Source: Longimicrobiales bacterium (GTDB lineage Bacteria > Gemmatimonadota > Gemmatimonadetes > Longimicrobiales > Gaopeijiaceae). Taken from it: a stretch of DNA of 64,000 bases. The notes beneath the pieces were generated by a model. The model was not told the origin of the DNA. It worked only from the letters and a program-made list of their open reading frames with translations, and did no database searches. Shown piece after piece: positions 36,146 to 45,651 of this stretch; the first letter of the stretch is position 1; every line of letters begins with the position of its first letter. The DNA lies in contig JAQWPM010000019.1 of the NCBI GenBank assembly GCA_029245345.1, positions 1-64,000 of the forward strand. The letters are read 5' to 3'. The translations under genes were made by a program, and so were the position numbers.

Positions 36146-37431
36146 GCGGCGAAGCGACGGACCAAGAGTTGGTAGAAGTCTCTGTGCGCGCCCTGTCATC
36201 GAGCGGTGCGGGCGTAGCGGATCTTCCCGAAGGACAGGTGGTGTTCGTCCCCAGGACCGCGCCCGGCGACCGCGTGCGTATCCGGCTCGGCAAAATGAAG
36301 AAGCGCTGGGGAAAGGCCACCATCGACGAAATGCTGGAGCAGTCCGCTAATCGCGTGAAGCCAGCATGTGCTCTCTTCGATGAATGCGGTGGTTGCTCGC
36401 TTCAGCACATTCCATACGAGACGCAGCTCGAGTGGAAAGCCCAATGGGTTCGAGATGCCCTGGAGCGGATCGCACACATCCAGGTGGAGACCCCAGATGT
36501 GACGCCATCTCCAGCCCCGCTCGGATACCGGAACAGGGTGACCTACACTCTTCGCAGGCTCCGAGGCGGACGGATCATCGCCGGCTTCCATGCGCTGGGA
36601 CGTCCGGCACACGTCATTGAAGTCAAGCATGAATGCATGCTTCCCGAGCCTGAACTCAAGGGCGCTTGGATTCAACTGCGCGCCGTTTGGGGCATGGGGG
36701 CGCGCCTCTTGCCCGGCGCCGGACGGCTACGTCTGACACTGCGCAAGTCTGCGGGCGGCGTCGTCCTCCTCGTGGAGGGTGGTGAAGCCGGGTGGCGGGC
36801 CAAGGCGCTCGCGGAAGCCGCAACGCAACTCGTCGCAATCTGGCACCGGCCCTCAGGCAACGAGCCCGCGGTACGTATCACGGGCGACCAAGTATTCGAG
36901 GCTTGGGAGGACGAGTCCGTGCCGGTGGCCGCCGGGGCATTTCTACAGGTCAACCGCGCAGTCGCGAAAGAGATGCAGCAGTACGTCGGTGTCCAAGTCG
37001 GCGAAGCTGATTCCGTGGTCGATGCTTATTGTGGCGTCGGTGCGTACGCCCGGGTGCTCGCCCGACGCGGAGCCTCTGTAACCGGGATCGAACTGGACCC
37101 TGAAGCCTGCGAAGCGGCGCGATTCGAGGCCCCCGCGACGCTCCAGATCGTCGAGGGAAGCGTGGAGGAATGTCTCGCCGAGACACTACCAACCGAGGTG
37201 TTGATTCTCAATCCACCACGCACCGGACTGGACGAGTCTATTCCCGCCGTGATTCAAGCGAGCCCTCCGAAGCGGGTGATCTACGTGAGCTGTGACCCAG
37301 CGACGTTAGCCCGGGACATCGATCGTCTGTCGCCGGCCTTTAAGCTGGTCCGAATCCAAGCGTTCGACCTTTTCCCTCAGACCGCCCACATCGAGACTGT
37401 CGCAGTCTTGGAAGCGGCGTCCGAAGAATGA
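36142..37431 (+). CDS. TrmA/RlmC/RlmD-type class I RNA (uracil-5) methyltransferase
   Basis: 429 residues from the ATG at 36142. An N-terminal TRAM domain (ALSSSGAGVADLPEGQVVFV, APGDRVRIRLGK) is followed by a four-Cys iron-sulfur site (CALFDECGGCSLQH plus a later Cys in KHECMLPE). Then comes a SAM-binding fold (VVDAYCGVGAYARVLARRGA, LILNPPRTGLDESI) and the catalytic Cys motif YVSCDPATLARD. The family makes m5U in tRNA or 23S rRNA; which target cannot be told from sequence. It sits, with 4-nt overlaps on both sides, between the biotin carboxylase and biotin carrier genes. Confidence 0.92.
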   Translation: MSGEATDQELVEVSVRALSSSGAGVADLPEGQVVFVPRTAPGDRVRIRLGKMKKRWGKATIDEMLEQSANRVKPACALFDECGGCSLQHIPYETQLEWKAQWVRDALERIAHIQVETPDVTPSPAPLGYRNRVTYTLRRLRGGRIIAGFHALGRPAHVIEVKHECMLPEPELKGAWIQLRAVWGMGARLLPGAGRLRLTLRKSAGGVVLLVEGGEAGWRAKALAEAATQLVAIWHRPSGNEPAVRITGDQVFEAWEDESVPVAAGAFLQVNRAVAKEMQQYVGVQVGEADSVVDAYCGVGAYARVLARRGASVTGIELDPEACEAARFEAPATLQIVEGSVEECLAETLPTEVLILNPPRTGLDESIPAVIQASPPKRVIYVSCDPATLARDIDRLSPAFKLVRIQAFDLFPQTAHIETVAVLEAASEE

Positions 37432-37952
37432 TCTACCACGTCTCGATCGGTGACCGGAGCTTCGTGGTCGACATAGGCGTTGAAGGGGTACAGGTCGATG
37501 GCTCACCCGTTCGAGTCGATATGGCGCACGTCGACGGCACCGACGTCAGAAACCTGCTTTTGGACGACGCATCGCATCGCCTGGTGGCGCGAAATGACGG
37601 GAAGGGTCGATGGAGTCTTCATCTGCGTGGACGGCGATTCGAAGCCGAAGTCCTGGACGAGAGAACCCGATCGATCCGCGAAATGACGGGCGCAGGGGCG
37701 GGCCCGACCGGCCCGGTACCTGTGAAGGCTCCGATGCCCGGCCTCATGGTGAAGGTGGAAGTTGAGGTAGGCGACATCGTAGAGGCTGGCCAAGGCGTCG
37801 CCGTCGTGGAGGCCATGAAGATGGAGAACGAACTGAAGGCCCAGGGCCGGGGAAGGGTCGACGCCATCCACGTGGCCGAGGGAGACACAGTCGAAAAGGA
37901 CCAAGTCTTGGTGGATTTCACATCGCTGGAGGAGGAGCCCGTCAGTGAGTGA
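37428..37952 (+). CDS. biotin carboxyl carrier protein of acyl-CoA carboxylase
   Basis: 174 residues from the ATG at 37428 in an ATGA overlap. The C-terminal ~75 residues form the biotinyl domain: [20 protein letters not shown], then [20 protein letters not shown] with the biotin-accepting Lys in AMKM. The N-terminal ~90 residues resemble the BT/linker domain found at the end of PccA-type alpha chains ([20 protein letters not shown]). The split of an alpha chain into AccC-like and carrier parts is common in bacteria. It carries carboxybiotin between the gene products at 34.6 and 32.8 kb. Confidence 0.9.
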   Translation: MIYHVSIGDRSFVVDIGVEGVQVDGSPVRVDMAHVDGTDVRNLLLDDASHRLVARNDGKGRWSLHLRGRRFEAEVLDERTRSIREMTGAGAGPTGPVPVKAPMPGLMVKVEVEVGDIVEAGQGVAVVEAMKMENELKAQGRGRVDAIHVAEGDTVEKDQVLVDFTSLEEEPVSE

Positions 37953-39498
37953 GCCGAAAGACCCGCGATTCACTACAGACAGTGGCCTAGACGTCGAACG
38001 GCTATACGGGGACGAGACGGCACGAGGTGCGCCGGGCTCTTTTCCGTTCACACGAGGCATCTACCCCAATATGTACCGTGGGCGTGTATGGACCATGCGC
38101 CAGTACGCCGGCTTCGGGACGGCTGATGCGACCAACGAGCGCTTCAGGTACTTGCTGGATCAAGGACAGACCGGGCTCTCTGTAGCGTTCGACCTACCCA
38201 CACAAATGGGGTACGACTCGGACGCGTCCATAGCCCAGGGCGAGGTTGGCCGCGTCGGTGTCGCGATCGACTCGCTGGACGACATGAGGCGGTTGTTCAG
38301 TCAGATCGACCTGGGCGAGGTGTCCACGTCCATGACGATCAATTCAACCGCTGCTGTACTCTTGGCCTTCTACGTGGCGCTGGGCGACGAGCAAGGCGTG
38401 TCGCGTGACCGGCTTTCAGGGACCGTCCAGAACGACGTACTCAAGGAGTACATCGCTCGGGGGACGTACATCTATCCGGTCGATCATTCGCTTCGGCTCG
38501 TCTCTGACATCATCGCCTTTTGTTCGAAAGATATCCCGAAGTGGAATACGATCTCGATCTCAGGCTACCACATCCGGGAAGCGGGATCGACCGCTCCTCA
38601 GGAAGTGGCCTTCACATTTGCGAACGGCCTGGAGTACGTGTCACAGGCTCTGGAAGCGGGACTCGACATAGAGTCCTTCGCACCTCGCCTGTCTTTCTTC
38701 TTCGCGGCACATAACGACCTCTTCGAAGAAGTGGCCAAATTTCGAGCCGCCCGCCGTCTTTGGGCGACGCTCCTCCGAGAACGTTACGGCGCCTCGGACA
38801 AGTCCAGCCGGCTGCGTTTTCACACGCAAACGGGAGGATCGACGCTGACCGCTCAGCAACCGCACAACAATGTGGTTCGGGTCACAGTTCAGGCGCTCGC
38901 TGCTGCGTTGGGGGGCACTCAGTCTCTGCACACCAACGGCTTCGACGAAGCATTGGCGCTTCCTACGGAGGAGTCGGCCAAAGTCGCGCTCCGGACGCAG
39001 CAGATCCTCTCTTCCGAGTCTGGTATCACACGCACGGCCGATCCGCTCGGGGGCTCCCACTACGTGGAAGCTCTGACGGATGAAATCGAGCGCATCGCGC
39101 TGGAGTATCTCGAGAAGATCGACGAATTGGGCGGCGCGTCGAAGGCGATCGACTACATGCAGGAAGAAATCCACCAGGCCGCCTACGCGCACCAGATGGA
39201 CATTGAGTCGGGCGAGCGTGCGGTGGTCGGAGTCAACGTGCATGCGGAAGACGAGGGCAGCCCTCATATCGGAAAGCCGGACTACGGAGAGCTAGAGGAA
39301 GGCCAACTCGGTCGACTGTCTGAGCACAAGTCGGCGAGGGATGTCGGAGAGGTCTCTGCCCGACTCGACGCGATCGGCAACGCTGCGCGGGGGAGCGACA
39401 ACCTGATGCCACATATCATCGAGGCCGTCAAAGCCGGTGTGACTCTAGGTGAGGTCAGCAACCAGCTCAGGTCTGCCTGGGGCACATACGACGGATGA
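37945..39498 (+). CDS. methylmalonyl-CoA mutase, catalytic (large) subunit without B12 domain
   Basis: 517 residues from a GTG at 37945 that overlaps the carrier gene by 8 nt. Mutase TIM-barrel motifs are [93 protein letters not shown] and [20 protein letters not shown]. The protein ends before a cobalamin-binding domain, so it belongs to the split (archaeal/actinobacterial MCM alpha) type and needs a separate B12 subunit not encoded in this window. It isomerises methylmalonyl-CoA to succinyl-CoA, completing propionate entry into the TCA cycle. Confidence 0.92.
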   Translation: MSEPKDPRFTTDSGLDVERLYGDETARGAPGSFPFTRGIYPNMYRGRVWTMRQYAGFGTADATNERFRYLLDQGQTGLSVAFDLPTQMGYDSDASIAQGEVGRVGVAIDSLDDMRRLFSQIDLGEVSTSMTINSTAAVLLAFYVALGDEQGVSRDRLSGTVQNDVLKEYIARGTYIYPVDHSLRLVSDIIAFCSKDIPKWNTISISGYHIREAGSTAPQEVAFTFANGLEYVSQALEAGLDIESFAPRLSFFFAAHNDLFEEVAKFRAARRLWATLLRERYGASDKSSRLRFHTQTGGSTLTAQQPHNNVVRVTVQALAAALGGTQSLHTNGFDEALALPTEESAKVALRTQQILSSESGITRTADPLGGSHYVEALTDEIERIALEYLEKIDELGGASKAIDYMQEEIHQAAYAHQMDIESGERAVVGVNVHAEDEGSPHIGKPDYGELEEGQLGRLSEHKSARDVGEVSARLDAIGNAARGSDNLMPHIIEAVKAGVTLGEVSNQLRSAWGTYDG

Positions 39499-39598
39499 CG
39501 CTCTACCCACGACGGTTCATCCGCGCGTCGCTGACAGGATAGGCCGCCAACGTTAGTTTTTTGGGCTCTATCAAGCCCTGTCTTGGCCCGCGCCTCCT

Positions 39599-39901
39599 AT
39601 GCCCACGTACGACTACAGCTGCCCGAACGGACACCGTTTCGAGGTGTTCCAACGCATGTCCGACGAACCCGTGTCCGAGTGCGCGGAGTGCGGTGCTGTC
39701 GCAGAGCGCGTGATTTCCGGCGGCGTGGGCTTTCTCTTCAAGGGTGACGGGTTCTACATCACCGAGTCCCGCTCGGATGACTACAAGAAGAAGGCGTCAG
39801 CGGATTCGCCTTCAGACTCGTCTTCGGCCTCGGGCGACTCGCCTAAGAAGGCGGCCGCGCCCAAGAAAGACGCGGCTCCACCCATTCCTTCGAAAGACTG
39901 A
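39599..39901 (+). CDS. FmdB-family zinc-ribbon protein
   Basis: 100 residues from the ATG at 39599. The N-terminus is a classic FmdB ribbon: MPTYDYSCPNGHRFEVFQ, then ECAECGAVAERVISGG, with one canonical CxxC pair (CAEC) and a single Cys-Pro-Asn-Gly-His at the first knuckle, where CxxC is more usual, so His may serve as a zinc ligand. The second half is a Lys/Ala/Ser-rich disordered tail (KKKASADSPSDSSSASGDSP, KKAAAPKKD). FmdB proteins are regulators or accessory proteins of unknown mechanism. It stands 4 nt before argS. Confidence 0.85.
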   Translation: MPTYDYSCPNGHRFEVFQRMSDEPVSECAECGAVAERVISGGVGFLFKGDGFYITESRSDDYKKKASADSPSDSSSASGDSPKKAAAPKKDAAPPIPSKD

Positions 39902-39905
39902 AGCA

Positions 39906-41600
39906 ATGGAGCACGAAGAGATCAGAGCTGGGTTAGCGGTAGCCCTCGAGACCATGGGCGTTTCAGGCGCTAAGATCCAGCTTGTGCGCCCCAAGGACCC
40001 TTCGCACGGCGACGTGGCCTGCAGTGTGGCGATGACGCTCGCGGGCGAGCTGAAAAAGGCACCCCGGCAGATTGCGGAAGACATCGTCGCGGCGTTGGAC
40101 CTGGGTGCCATGGGTGTGGAGGCAGCAGAGATTGCCGGTCCAGGATTTCTGAACTTCAGGCTGTCCGCCGGTGCTGTCGCTTCCATCCTCGGAGAGATCC
40201 TCACCAAGGATCGTGACTTCGGGCGTACCGAGACCGGTGCTGGACAATCAGTGATGGTGGAGTTCGTCTCGGCAAACCCGACCGGCCCACTACACCTTGG
40301 TCACGCCCGACAAGCGGCACTCGGCGATGCGGTCGCTGAGCTCCTCGATTGGACCGGATGGACCGTCCACCGGGAGTACTACTACAACGACGGTGGTCTC
40401 CAGATGGAGCGCCTCGCGGAAAGTGTGCGAGCCCGCTATCTGCAGCACTTCGGACACGAGGCGGAAATCCCTGAGGGCGGTTATCACGGCGACTACGTCA
40501 TCGACATTGCCCGGAGTCTCGTCGACGACCATGGCGATCGCTTCATAGCCGACGCTTCTCCGGAAGCCATGGATGCCATCAGAAGCATGGCGGTGAAGAT
40601 CGTCCGTGCGGACCAAGACCGTGACCTAGGTCAGTTCCGGGTACACTTCGATGAGTACTACCTAGAGTCCTCTCTCTACGACGAGGGGCGCGTCGACGGG
40701 ACCATCCAGGCGCTGAAAGATACCGGGCTCACCTACGAACTCGATGGTGCCACGTGGCTCAAGACGACCGAATTCGGAGATCAGAAAGACCGGGTGATGG
40801 TGCGTAGCAATGGTCTGCCCACGTACTTCCTTCCCGACACCGCCTACCACAAACACAAGTGGGAGCGAGGGTATCACCGGGTGATCAACGTGCAGGGTGC
40901 GGATCACCACGGCACAGTAGATCGAGTGCAGAGTGGTGTTCGCGCGCTGGGCATGCCCGAAGGCTTCCCGGAGTATGTCATTCACCAGATGGTGCGCGTA
41001 GAACGGGACGGTGTTCCGGTGAAATTCTCGAAACGGTCGGGTTCGGGAATGACTTTGCGAGAGCTTGTCGACGAGGTCGGCGTAGACGTCACGCGCTATT
41101 TCTTCCAAATGCGGAAGCCCGATGCGCACATGCTCTTCGACATCAATGCTGCTTTGGATCAGTCGGATAAGAATCCGGTCTTCAAGGTCCAATATGCGCA
41201 CGCGCGCATGTGTTCGATCTTCGTGAAAGCGGGGGTAGAGCCGGAGGACATTTCAGCGGAATCGGTCGATCTCTCCGTTCTGAGCCACGATCTCGAGCGT
41301 GAACTCCTGAAGCAACTTGGGGAGTTCACCAAGACGCTTGAGCGAGGTGCTGCCACGGCTTCGGCCCATGGGGTAACCGAGTACCTCGAGAAGACCTCTG
41401 GTGCGGCCAACGCCTGGTACCATGCCGGCAATCCAAGTCGGAACCCCGAGTTGGCTGTATTGGTGGACGATCCCGACCTGCGCAACGCTCGTCTCGCGCT
41501 CGCCAGGGCGGTCCAAGTCGTTCTTCGGAACGGCCTCGCAGTGTTGGGCATCGATGCACCACAGCGCCTCGATCGTCCTTCCGACGACTCTTCTTCTTGA
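39906..41600 (+). CDS. argS: arginyl-tRNA synthetase
   Basis: 564 residues from the ATG at 39906. An earlier in-frame start would lie inside the FmdB gene. Class I features are VEFVSANPTGPLHLGHARQA (the HIGH-like HLGH), the tRNA D-loop-binding N-terminal domain (PKDPSHGDVACSVAMTLAGE), FGDQKDRVMVRSNGLPTYFL, DHHGTVDRVQSGVRALG, and VKFSKRSGSGMTLRELVDEV in the place of KMSKR. The C-terminal anticodon-binding domain has DKNPVFKVQYAHARMCSIF. The KFSKR variant with SKRSG is normal in this family. It charges tRNA-Arg. Confidence 0.96.
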   Translation: MEHEEIRAGLAVALETMGVSGAKIQLVRPKDPSHGDVACSVAMTLAGELKKAPRQIAEDIVAALDLGAMGVEAAEIAGPGFLNFRLSAGAVASILGEILTKDRDFGRTETGAGQSVMVEFVSANPTGPLHLGHARQAALGDAVAELLDWTGWTVHREYYYNDGGLQMERLAESVRARYLQHFGHEAEIPEGGYHGDYVIDIARSLVDDHGDRFIADASPEAMDAIRSMAVKIVRADQDRDLGQFRVHFDEYYLESSLYDEGRVDGTIQALKDTGLTYELDGATWLKTTEFGDQKDRVMVRSNGLPTYFLPDTAYHKHKWERGYHRVINVQGADHHGTVDRVQSGVRALGMPEGFPEYVIHQMVRVERDGVPVKFSKRSGSGMTLRELVDEVGVDVTRYFFQMRKPDAHMLFDINAALDQSDKNPVFKVQYAHARMCSIFVKAGVEPEDISAESVDLSVLSHDLERELLKQLGEFTKTLERGAATASAHGVTEYLEKTSGAANAWYHAGNPSRNPELAVLVDDPDLRNARLALARAVQVVLRNGLAVLGIDAPQRLDRPSDDSSS

Positions 41601-41618
41601 AGGAATTCCGACGCCACA

Positions 41619-42548
41619 ATGTCGATTCTTTGTGTAGGTAGCGTAGCCCTCGACTCCGTCGAGACGCCCTTTGCCAAGGCTGAGCGCGTTCTCGGCGGTT
41701 CCGCGACGTTCTTCACGTCAGCCGCGACCCTGTTCAGTCCAGTCCAAGTGGTTGGAGTGGTCGGTGACGACTACCCCCTCGCTAAGCTGGACTTTCTTTC
41801 CAAGAGAGGTGCGGACCTTTCCGGCATCGAACAACGCCCGGGGGAGAGCTTCTTCTGGGCAGGGAAGTACCACTTTGACCTGAACACGCGTGACACGTTG
41901 GAAACGCGGCTCGGCGTCTTCGCAGATTTTCAGCCGAAGATCCCGGACGCGTTCAAGTCCTCAAAATACGTCTTCCTCGGCAACATCGATCCAGACCTAC
42001 AGCACGACGTTCTCGACCAAGTCGACACCCCTGATGTCGTAGCCTGCGACACGATGAACTACTGGATCGAGGGCAACCGTGAGTCGCTGAATTCCCTGCT
42101 CGAGCGGGTGAACATCCTCATTGTGAACGACGAAGAGGCTCGTCAGCTCGCCGACGAACCAAACCTCCTTAAGGCGTCGCGGTGGATTCGCGACCGCGGT
42201 CCCGACATCGTCGTCATAAAGAAGGGTGAACACGGAGCGATTCTGTTCGCGGACGACTGGCTCTTCTTTGTACCGGGATATCCGCTCGAAGAGGTCTTCG
42301 ATCCCACCGGCGCAGGCGACGCCTTCGCCGGCGGCTTCATGGGCTCCCTAGCTCAGGCAGGGAACCTCGAAGCAACCTCGCTTCGGCGAGCCATGGTGTT
42401 CGGCTCTGTGATGGGGTCGTTTGCAGTAGAGCGCTTCAGCGTGGAACGACTCATTGACCTGTCTCGTCCTCTTGTGGACAAGAGGTTGCAGGAGTTCCAT
42501 GAAATGACCGCCTTCGAAACTCACATGGGGATCGAGCAACGTGTCTGA
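41619..42548 (+). CDS. PfkB-family carbohydrate/nucleoside kinase
   Basis: 309 residues from the ATG at 41619, with AAGGAA upstream. The ribokinase fold is shown by the N-terminal VGSVALDSVETPFAKAERVL and GGSATFFTSAATLFSPVQVV, and by the signature DPTGAGDAFAGGFMGSLAQ with the catalytic Asp. ILIVNDEEARQLADEPNLLK and IVVIKKGEHGAILFADDW fit the C-terminal ATP-binding part. Substrate cannot be assigned; orthologues in this position are often called sugar kinase. It overlaps purM by 8 nt. Confidence 0.88.
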   Translation: MSILCVGSVALDSVETPFAKAERVLGGSATFFTSAATLFSPVQVVGVVGDDYPLAKLDFLSKRGADLSGIEQRPGESFFWAGKYHFDLNTRDTLETRLGVFADFQPKIPDAFKSSKYVFLGNIDPDLQHDVLDQVDTPDVVACDTMNYWIEGNRESLNSLLERVNILIVNDEEARQLADEPNLLKASRWIRDRGPDIVVIKKGEHGAILFADDWLFFVPGYPLEEVFDPTGAGDAFAGGFMGSLAQAGNLEATSLRRAMVFGSVMGSFAVERFSVERLIDLSRPLVDKRLQEFHEMTAFETHMGIEQRV

Positions 42549-43572
42549 CCGCATGAGCTACCGTGACGCCGGTGTGGACCTCGACGCCGCAGAACGAGCT
42601 AAAGACGGACTCAAGGATCTGGTCGCGTCGACGCGGGACCGATTCACGCTGTCCGAGCTCGGTGCTTTCGGGGGCTTGTACCAAGTTCCGGACGACCTCA
42701 AAGGCCCCGTCCTGGTATCGAGTGCGGACGGCGTGGGGACGAAGCTCAAGCTCGGCTTCGCGTCCAATCGGCATGACACCGTAGGTCAGTGCTTGGTGAA
42801 CCACTGTGTGAACGACATTCTGGTCCAGGGCGCCAGACCGCTCTTCTTCCTGGACTACCTAGCGACCGGAGAAATGGACGAAGCGGTCGTAAATGACGTC
42901 GTCCGAGGCGTCGCCATCGCCTGCCGCGAAAATTCCTGCGCGCTTCTGGGCGGAGAAACGGCTCAGATGCCTGAGTTCTACGCCGCCGACGAGTACGACC
43001 TCGCGGGCTTCATCGTGGGCGCAGTAGAGCGGGACGCGATCATCGACGGATCGCAGATCAGGGCCGGTCAGACTCTGGTGGGAATCGAGTCTTCGGGCAT
43101 GCATACGAACGGGTACACACTGGCCCGAAAGATCGTCTTCGACCGCATGGGTCTAGGGGTTGAGGACGAGTACCCGGGAACGGGTCACTCCGTGGGCGAG
43201 GAAATGCTCGCAATCCACAGAAGTTATGCACCGCTTTTCTTGCCCCTTCTCGCAGATGGCGTGTCCATTCGCGGCCTCGCCCATGTGACAGGGGGAGGCA
43301 TCCCCGGGAACCTCCCGCGTGTTTTACCAGAAGGACTCGGCGCTCGCGTCGATCGCTCTAGCTGGGAGGTGCCAGCAACGTTCCAGACGCTACAGGACGG
43401 GGGAAACGTCACCAGGGACGAAATGGATCGTGTGTTCAACATGGGAATCGGCATGATCGCCGTTGTCGACGAGGACGGGGCCGACGCCATTCGGGGCGCA
43501 GCGGATACCGCGGGCCTCGCGTCCTACGTCATCGGGCAGATCGAAGACGGCGAAGGGGTGTCCTACTCCTGA
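42541..43572 (+). CDS. purM: phosphoribosylformylglycinamidine cyclo-ligase
   Basis: 343 residues from a GTG at 42541 (then SDRMSYRDAGVDLDAAERAK). Key regions are SYRDAGVDLDA, VLVSSADGVGTKLKLGFASN, NHCVNDILVQGARPLFFLDY, ALLGGETAQMPEFYAADEYD and HVTGGGIPGNLPRVLPEGLG, all typical of PurM/AIR synthetase. It closes the imidazole ring in purine synthesis using ATP. Its TGA overlaps the ATG of the following barrel gene, so a biosynthetic gene drives an outer-membrane protein here. Confidence 0.96.
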   Translation: MSDRMSYRDAGVDLDAAERAKDGLKDLVASTRDRFTLSELGAFGGLYQVPDDLKGPVLVSSADGVGTKLKLGFASNRHDTVGQCLVNHCVNDILVQGARPLFFLDYLATGEMDEAVVNDVVRGVAIACRENSCALLGGETAQMPEFYAADEYDLAGFIVGAVERDAIIDGSQIRAGQTLVGIESSGMHTNGYTLARKIVFDRMGLGVEDEYPGTGHSVGEEMLAIHRSYAPLFLPLLADGVSIRGLAHVTGGGIPGNLPRVLPEGLGARVDRSSWEVPATFQTLQDGGNVTRDEMDRVFNMGIGMIAVVDEDGADAIRGAADTAGLASYVIGQIEDGEGVSYS

Positions 43573-44531
43573 TGTTTATTCGGGCTGCGCTCTGTTGTTT
43601 GGTGGTGTTTGTGGCCGGAGTCGCACCAGTGGGTGCCCAGGACATCGGCTCTCTCCAAGGTCAATGTGTTGCATCATCGCCCGGAACCGCGTCGGGATGC
43701 GCTGAGGCGGCGGTGGCAGCGCGCGCGCTTATGGGCCACATCGGACTGTTGAGCGCCCTCGGCTCCTCTGTGCCCGGCGCAGCATCGACTCTCGGTCGCC
43801 GACTCGGCAATACCCCGCGTGTCTCAGTCAGCCTGCGTGGAGCTGGACTTCAGCTCCGCATGCCTGATCTCACGGATCGACAAAACCAGCCCGCTGGTGA
43901 GTTAAACATTTTCGTCCCCACCCTCCACGGAAACGTTGCCCTAGGCCTCTTCGACGGGTTCCGGCTCATGCCAACCGTGGGAGGCTTTCTCTCCGTCGAC
44001 TTCGTGGGTCAAACGAGCGTCGCATTCCTTCCCCGGAGCGAAGGCTTTTCCGGCAAGGTTTCGTCTCTCGGACTCGGCGCTCGAATCGGCATTCTCACGG
44101 AATCGTTCACGCTGCCCGGTATCTCGCTCTCAGTCATGCGTAATTTCCATGGCACGGTGAGCTTCGCGAACGCGACGCTCGGGGACCCTGCCCAGGTCGA
44201 CCTGGATCCGGGCACGACTTCGTATCGCTTGACCGTAGGGAAGGACCTGTTGGCCGTTGGATTGGTGGCGGGAGTCGGTTGGGACTCGTACTCCGCTAAT
44301 GCATCGATCCTCCTGAATTCCGGGACCGGAGTGATCGCGTCCACTGCGGACGTCGGAGCGGGTCGCAAAATTCTGTTCGGGGGTGCCGCACTGAACTTCC
44401 TCATCCTGCAGCTTTCCGCCGAGGTTGGATGGGCTCAAGGGTTCGAGGCGACCACGGGATACGCAGGGGCGCCATTCGACCCGACGAAGGGAACGATCTT
44501 CGCAGGTTTGTCCGCGAGGCTCACGATCTGA
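43572..44531 (+). CDS. predicted outer-membrane beta-barrel protein of unknown function
   Basis: 319 residues from an ATG overlapping the purM stop (TGATG). A signal peptide (MFIRAALCCLVVFVAGVAPV) is followed by two Cys about 11 residues apart (GQCVASSPGTASGCAEA), which could form a disulfide. The rest shows alternating hydrophobic strands and turn-rich loops (FDGFRLMPTVGGFLSVDFVG, LGLGARIGILTESFTLPGIS, LTVGKDLLAVGLVAGVGWDS), ending IFAGLSARLTI, as expected for a barrel. The family was not recognised. It sits between purM and the riboflavin operon, with 1 nt before ribD. Confidence 0.7.
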   Translation: MFIRAALCCLVVFVAGVAPVGAQDIGSLQGQCVASSPGTASGCAEAAVAARALMGHIGLLSALGSSVPGAASTLGRRLGNTPRVSVSLRGAGLQLRMPDLTDRQNQPAGELNIFVPTLHGNVALGLFDGFRLMPTVGGFLSVDFVGQTSVAFLPRSEGFSGKVSSLGLGARIGILTESFTLPGISLSVMRNFHGTVSFANATLGDPAQVDLDPGTTSYRLTVGKDLLAVGLVAGVGWDSYSANASILLNSGTGVIASTADVGAGRKILFGGAALNFLILQLSAEVGWAQGFEATTGYAGAPFDPTKGTIFAGLSARLTI

Positions 44532-44532
44532 C

Positions 44533-45651
44533 ATGAACGACGACGCTCTCTCTCGAGAGGACCACGCCCACCTCGAGTGGTCCCGTATGTTGGCGCGGCG
44601 TGGCTGGGGCCGAGTCCACCCCAATCCACTCGTGGGGTGTGTGCTGGTCCGAGACGGACGCGTCGTCGGAGAAGGTTTCCACAAAGAATTTGGTGGCCCT
44701 CATGCGGAGATCGCGGCGCTTGAGGCAGCTCGCTCACAAGCGGAGGGGGCCACGGTCTACGTGAGCCTCGAGCCGTGTAATCACGAAGGGAAGACGCCCC
44801 CCTGCGCGAAGGCCCTGATTCAGGCTGGTGTCTCGAGGGTCGTGTTCGGAGTCGCGGAACCGGGTGAAACCGCCGGTGGCGGGACCGAGACCCTTCGAGC
44901 AGCCGGGATCGAGGTCGACGGCCCCGTGTGGAGTGCCGAGGTCGGCCGGTCAGAGAATCCCGCCTTCTTCCACGCCCGCGCGTCCGACACGCCCTACGTC
45001 GCATTGAAGCTGGCGATGAGCATGGATGCCCGCATCGGGACCAACGGCCCTGAGCCGACTCGAATCACCGGAATCGAGGCAGAGCGCGAAGTACACCGCT
45101 TGCGGACCGGCTTCGACGGGGTCTTGATCGGAGCGGGCACCGTGAGATCCGACGATCCGCGTCTCACGGTGCGCATGGCACCTCTCGGACGAAAAGCTGT
45201 CCGGCGCCTGGTGCTCGACCCGTCCGCACAGCTTACGAAGTCCGCAGCGTTGTTCGACGACGCCGCGGAGACTCCGGTGCACGTGTTCACGAGTAGGGCC
45301 ACATCCGAACTCGACATCGAGCGACTTGAAGAGGCTGGCGCACAGGTACACCCCGTGCCGGTCGACTCCGAGGGTCGCCTCGACCTTAGCGCGGTTCTCC
45401 GTATCGCCGGCGACCTCGGTATCGAGTCGATCCTGTGCGAAGGCGGATCGACGCTCGCGGGAAGTCTGCTTCGGGAAAGTCTCGTACAGAGGTTGTACCT
45501 GTTCGTGGCACCCATGACGTTGGGTCCGGAAGCTGTCCCGGCCTTCTCGGACACGGTGCATCCATTGGACTGGGAGCACTTCTCACCAGCCTTCGCTCCG
45601 GAAGTGCACGGGCACGACACGCTCATCGTTCTGGACCGAGAGGAGTCCTGA
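44533..45651 (+). CDS. ribD: bifunctional riboflavin deaminase/reductase RibD
   Basis: 372 residues from the ATG at 44533, immediately after the barrel stop. The deaminase half has HPNPLVGCVLVRDGRVVGEG, GGPHAEIAALEAA and LEPCNHEGKTPPCAKALIQA, which supplies zinc ligands His, Cys and Cys. The reductase half has LAMSMDARIGTNG, EREVHRLRTGFDGVLIGAGT, RSDDPRLTVR and ESILCEGGSTLAGSLL. It performs steps 2 and 3 of the pyrimidine branch of riboflavin synthesis. The usual DPNPxVAGGG loop is changed to EPGETAGGG. It overlaps ribE. No FMN riboswitch is visible upstream, as the preceding gene abuts. Confidence 0.95.
   Translation: MNDDALSREDHAHLEWSRMLARRGWGRVHPNPLVGCVLVRDGRVVGEGFHKEFGGPHAEIAALEAARSQAEGATVYVSLEPCNHEGKTPPCAKALIQAGVSRVVFGVAEPGETAGGGTETLRAAGIEVDGPVWSAEVGRSENPAFFHARASDTPYVALKLAMSMDARIGTNGPEPTRITGIEAEREVHRLRTGFDGVLIGAGTVRSDDPRLTVRMAPLGRKAVRRLVLDPSAQLTKSAALFDDAAETPVHVFTSRATSELDIERLEEAGAQVHPVPVDSEGRLDLSAVLRIAGDLGIESILCEGGSTLAGSLLRESLVQRLYLFVAPMTLGPEAVPAFSDTVHPLDWEHFSPAFAPEVHGHDTLIVLDREES

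Noticed and set aside
44510-44535. FMN riboswitch before ribD
   Set aside because: The preceding gene ends 1 nt before ribD, so no leader exists.
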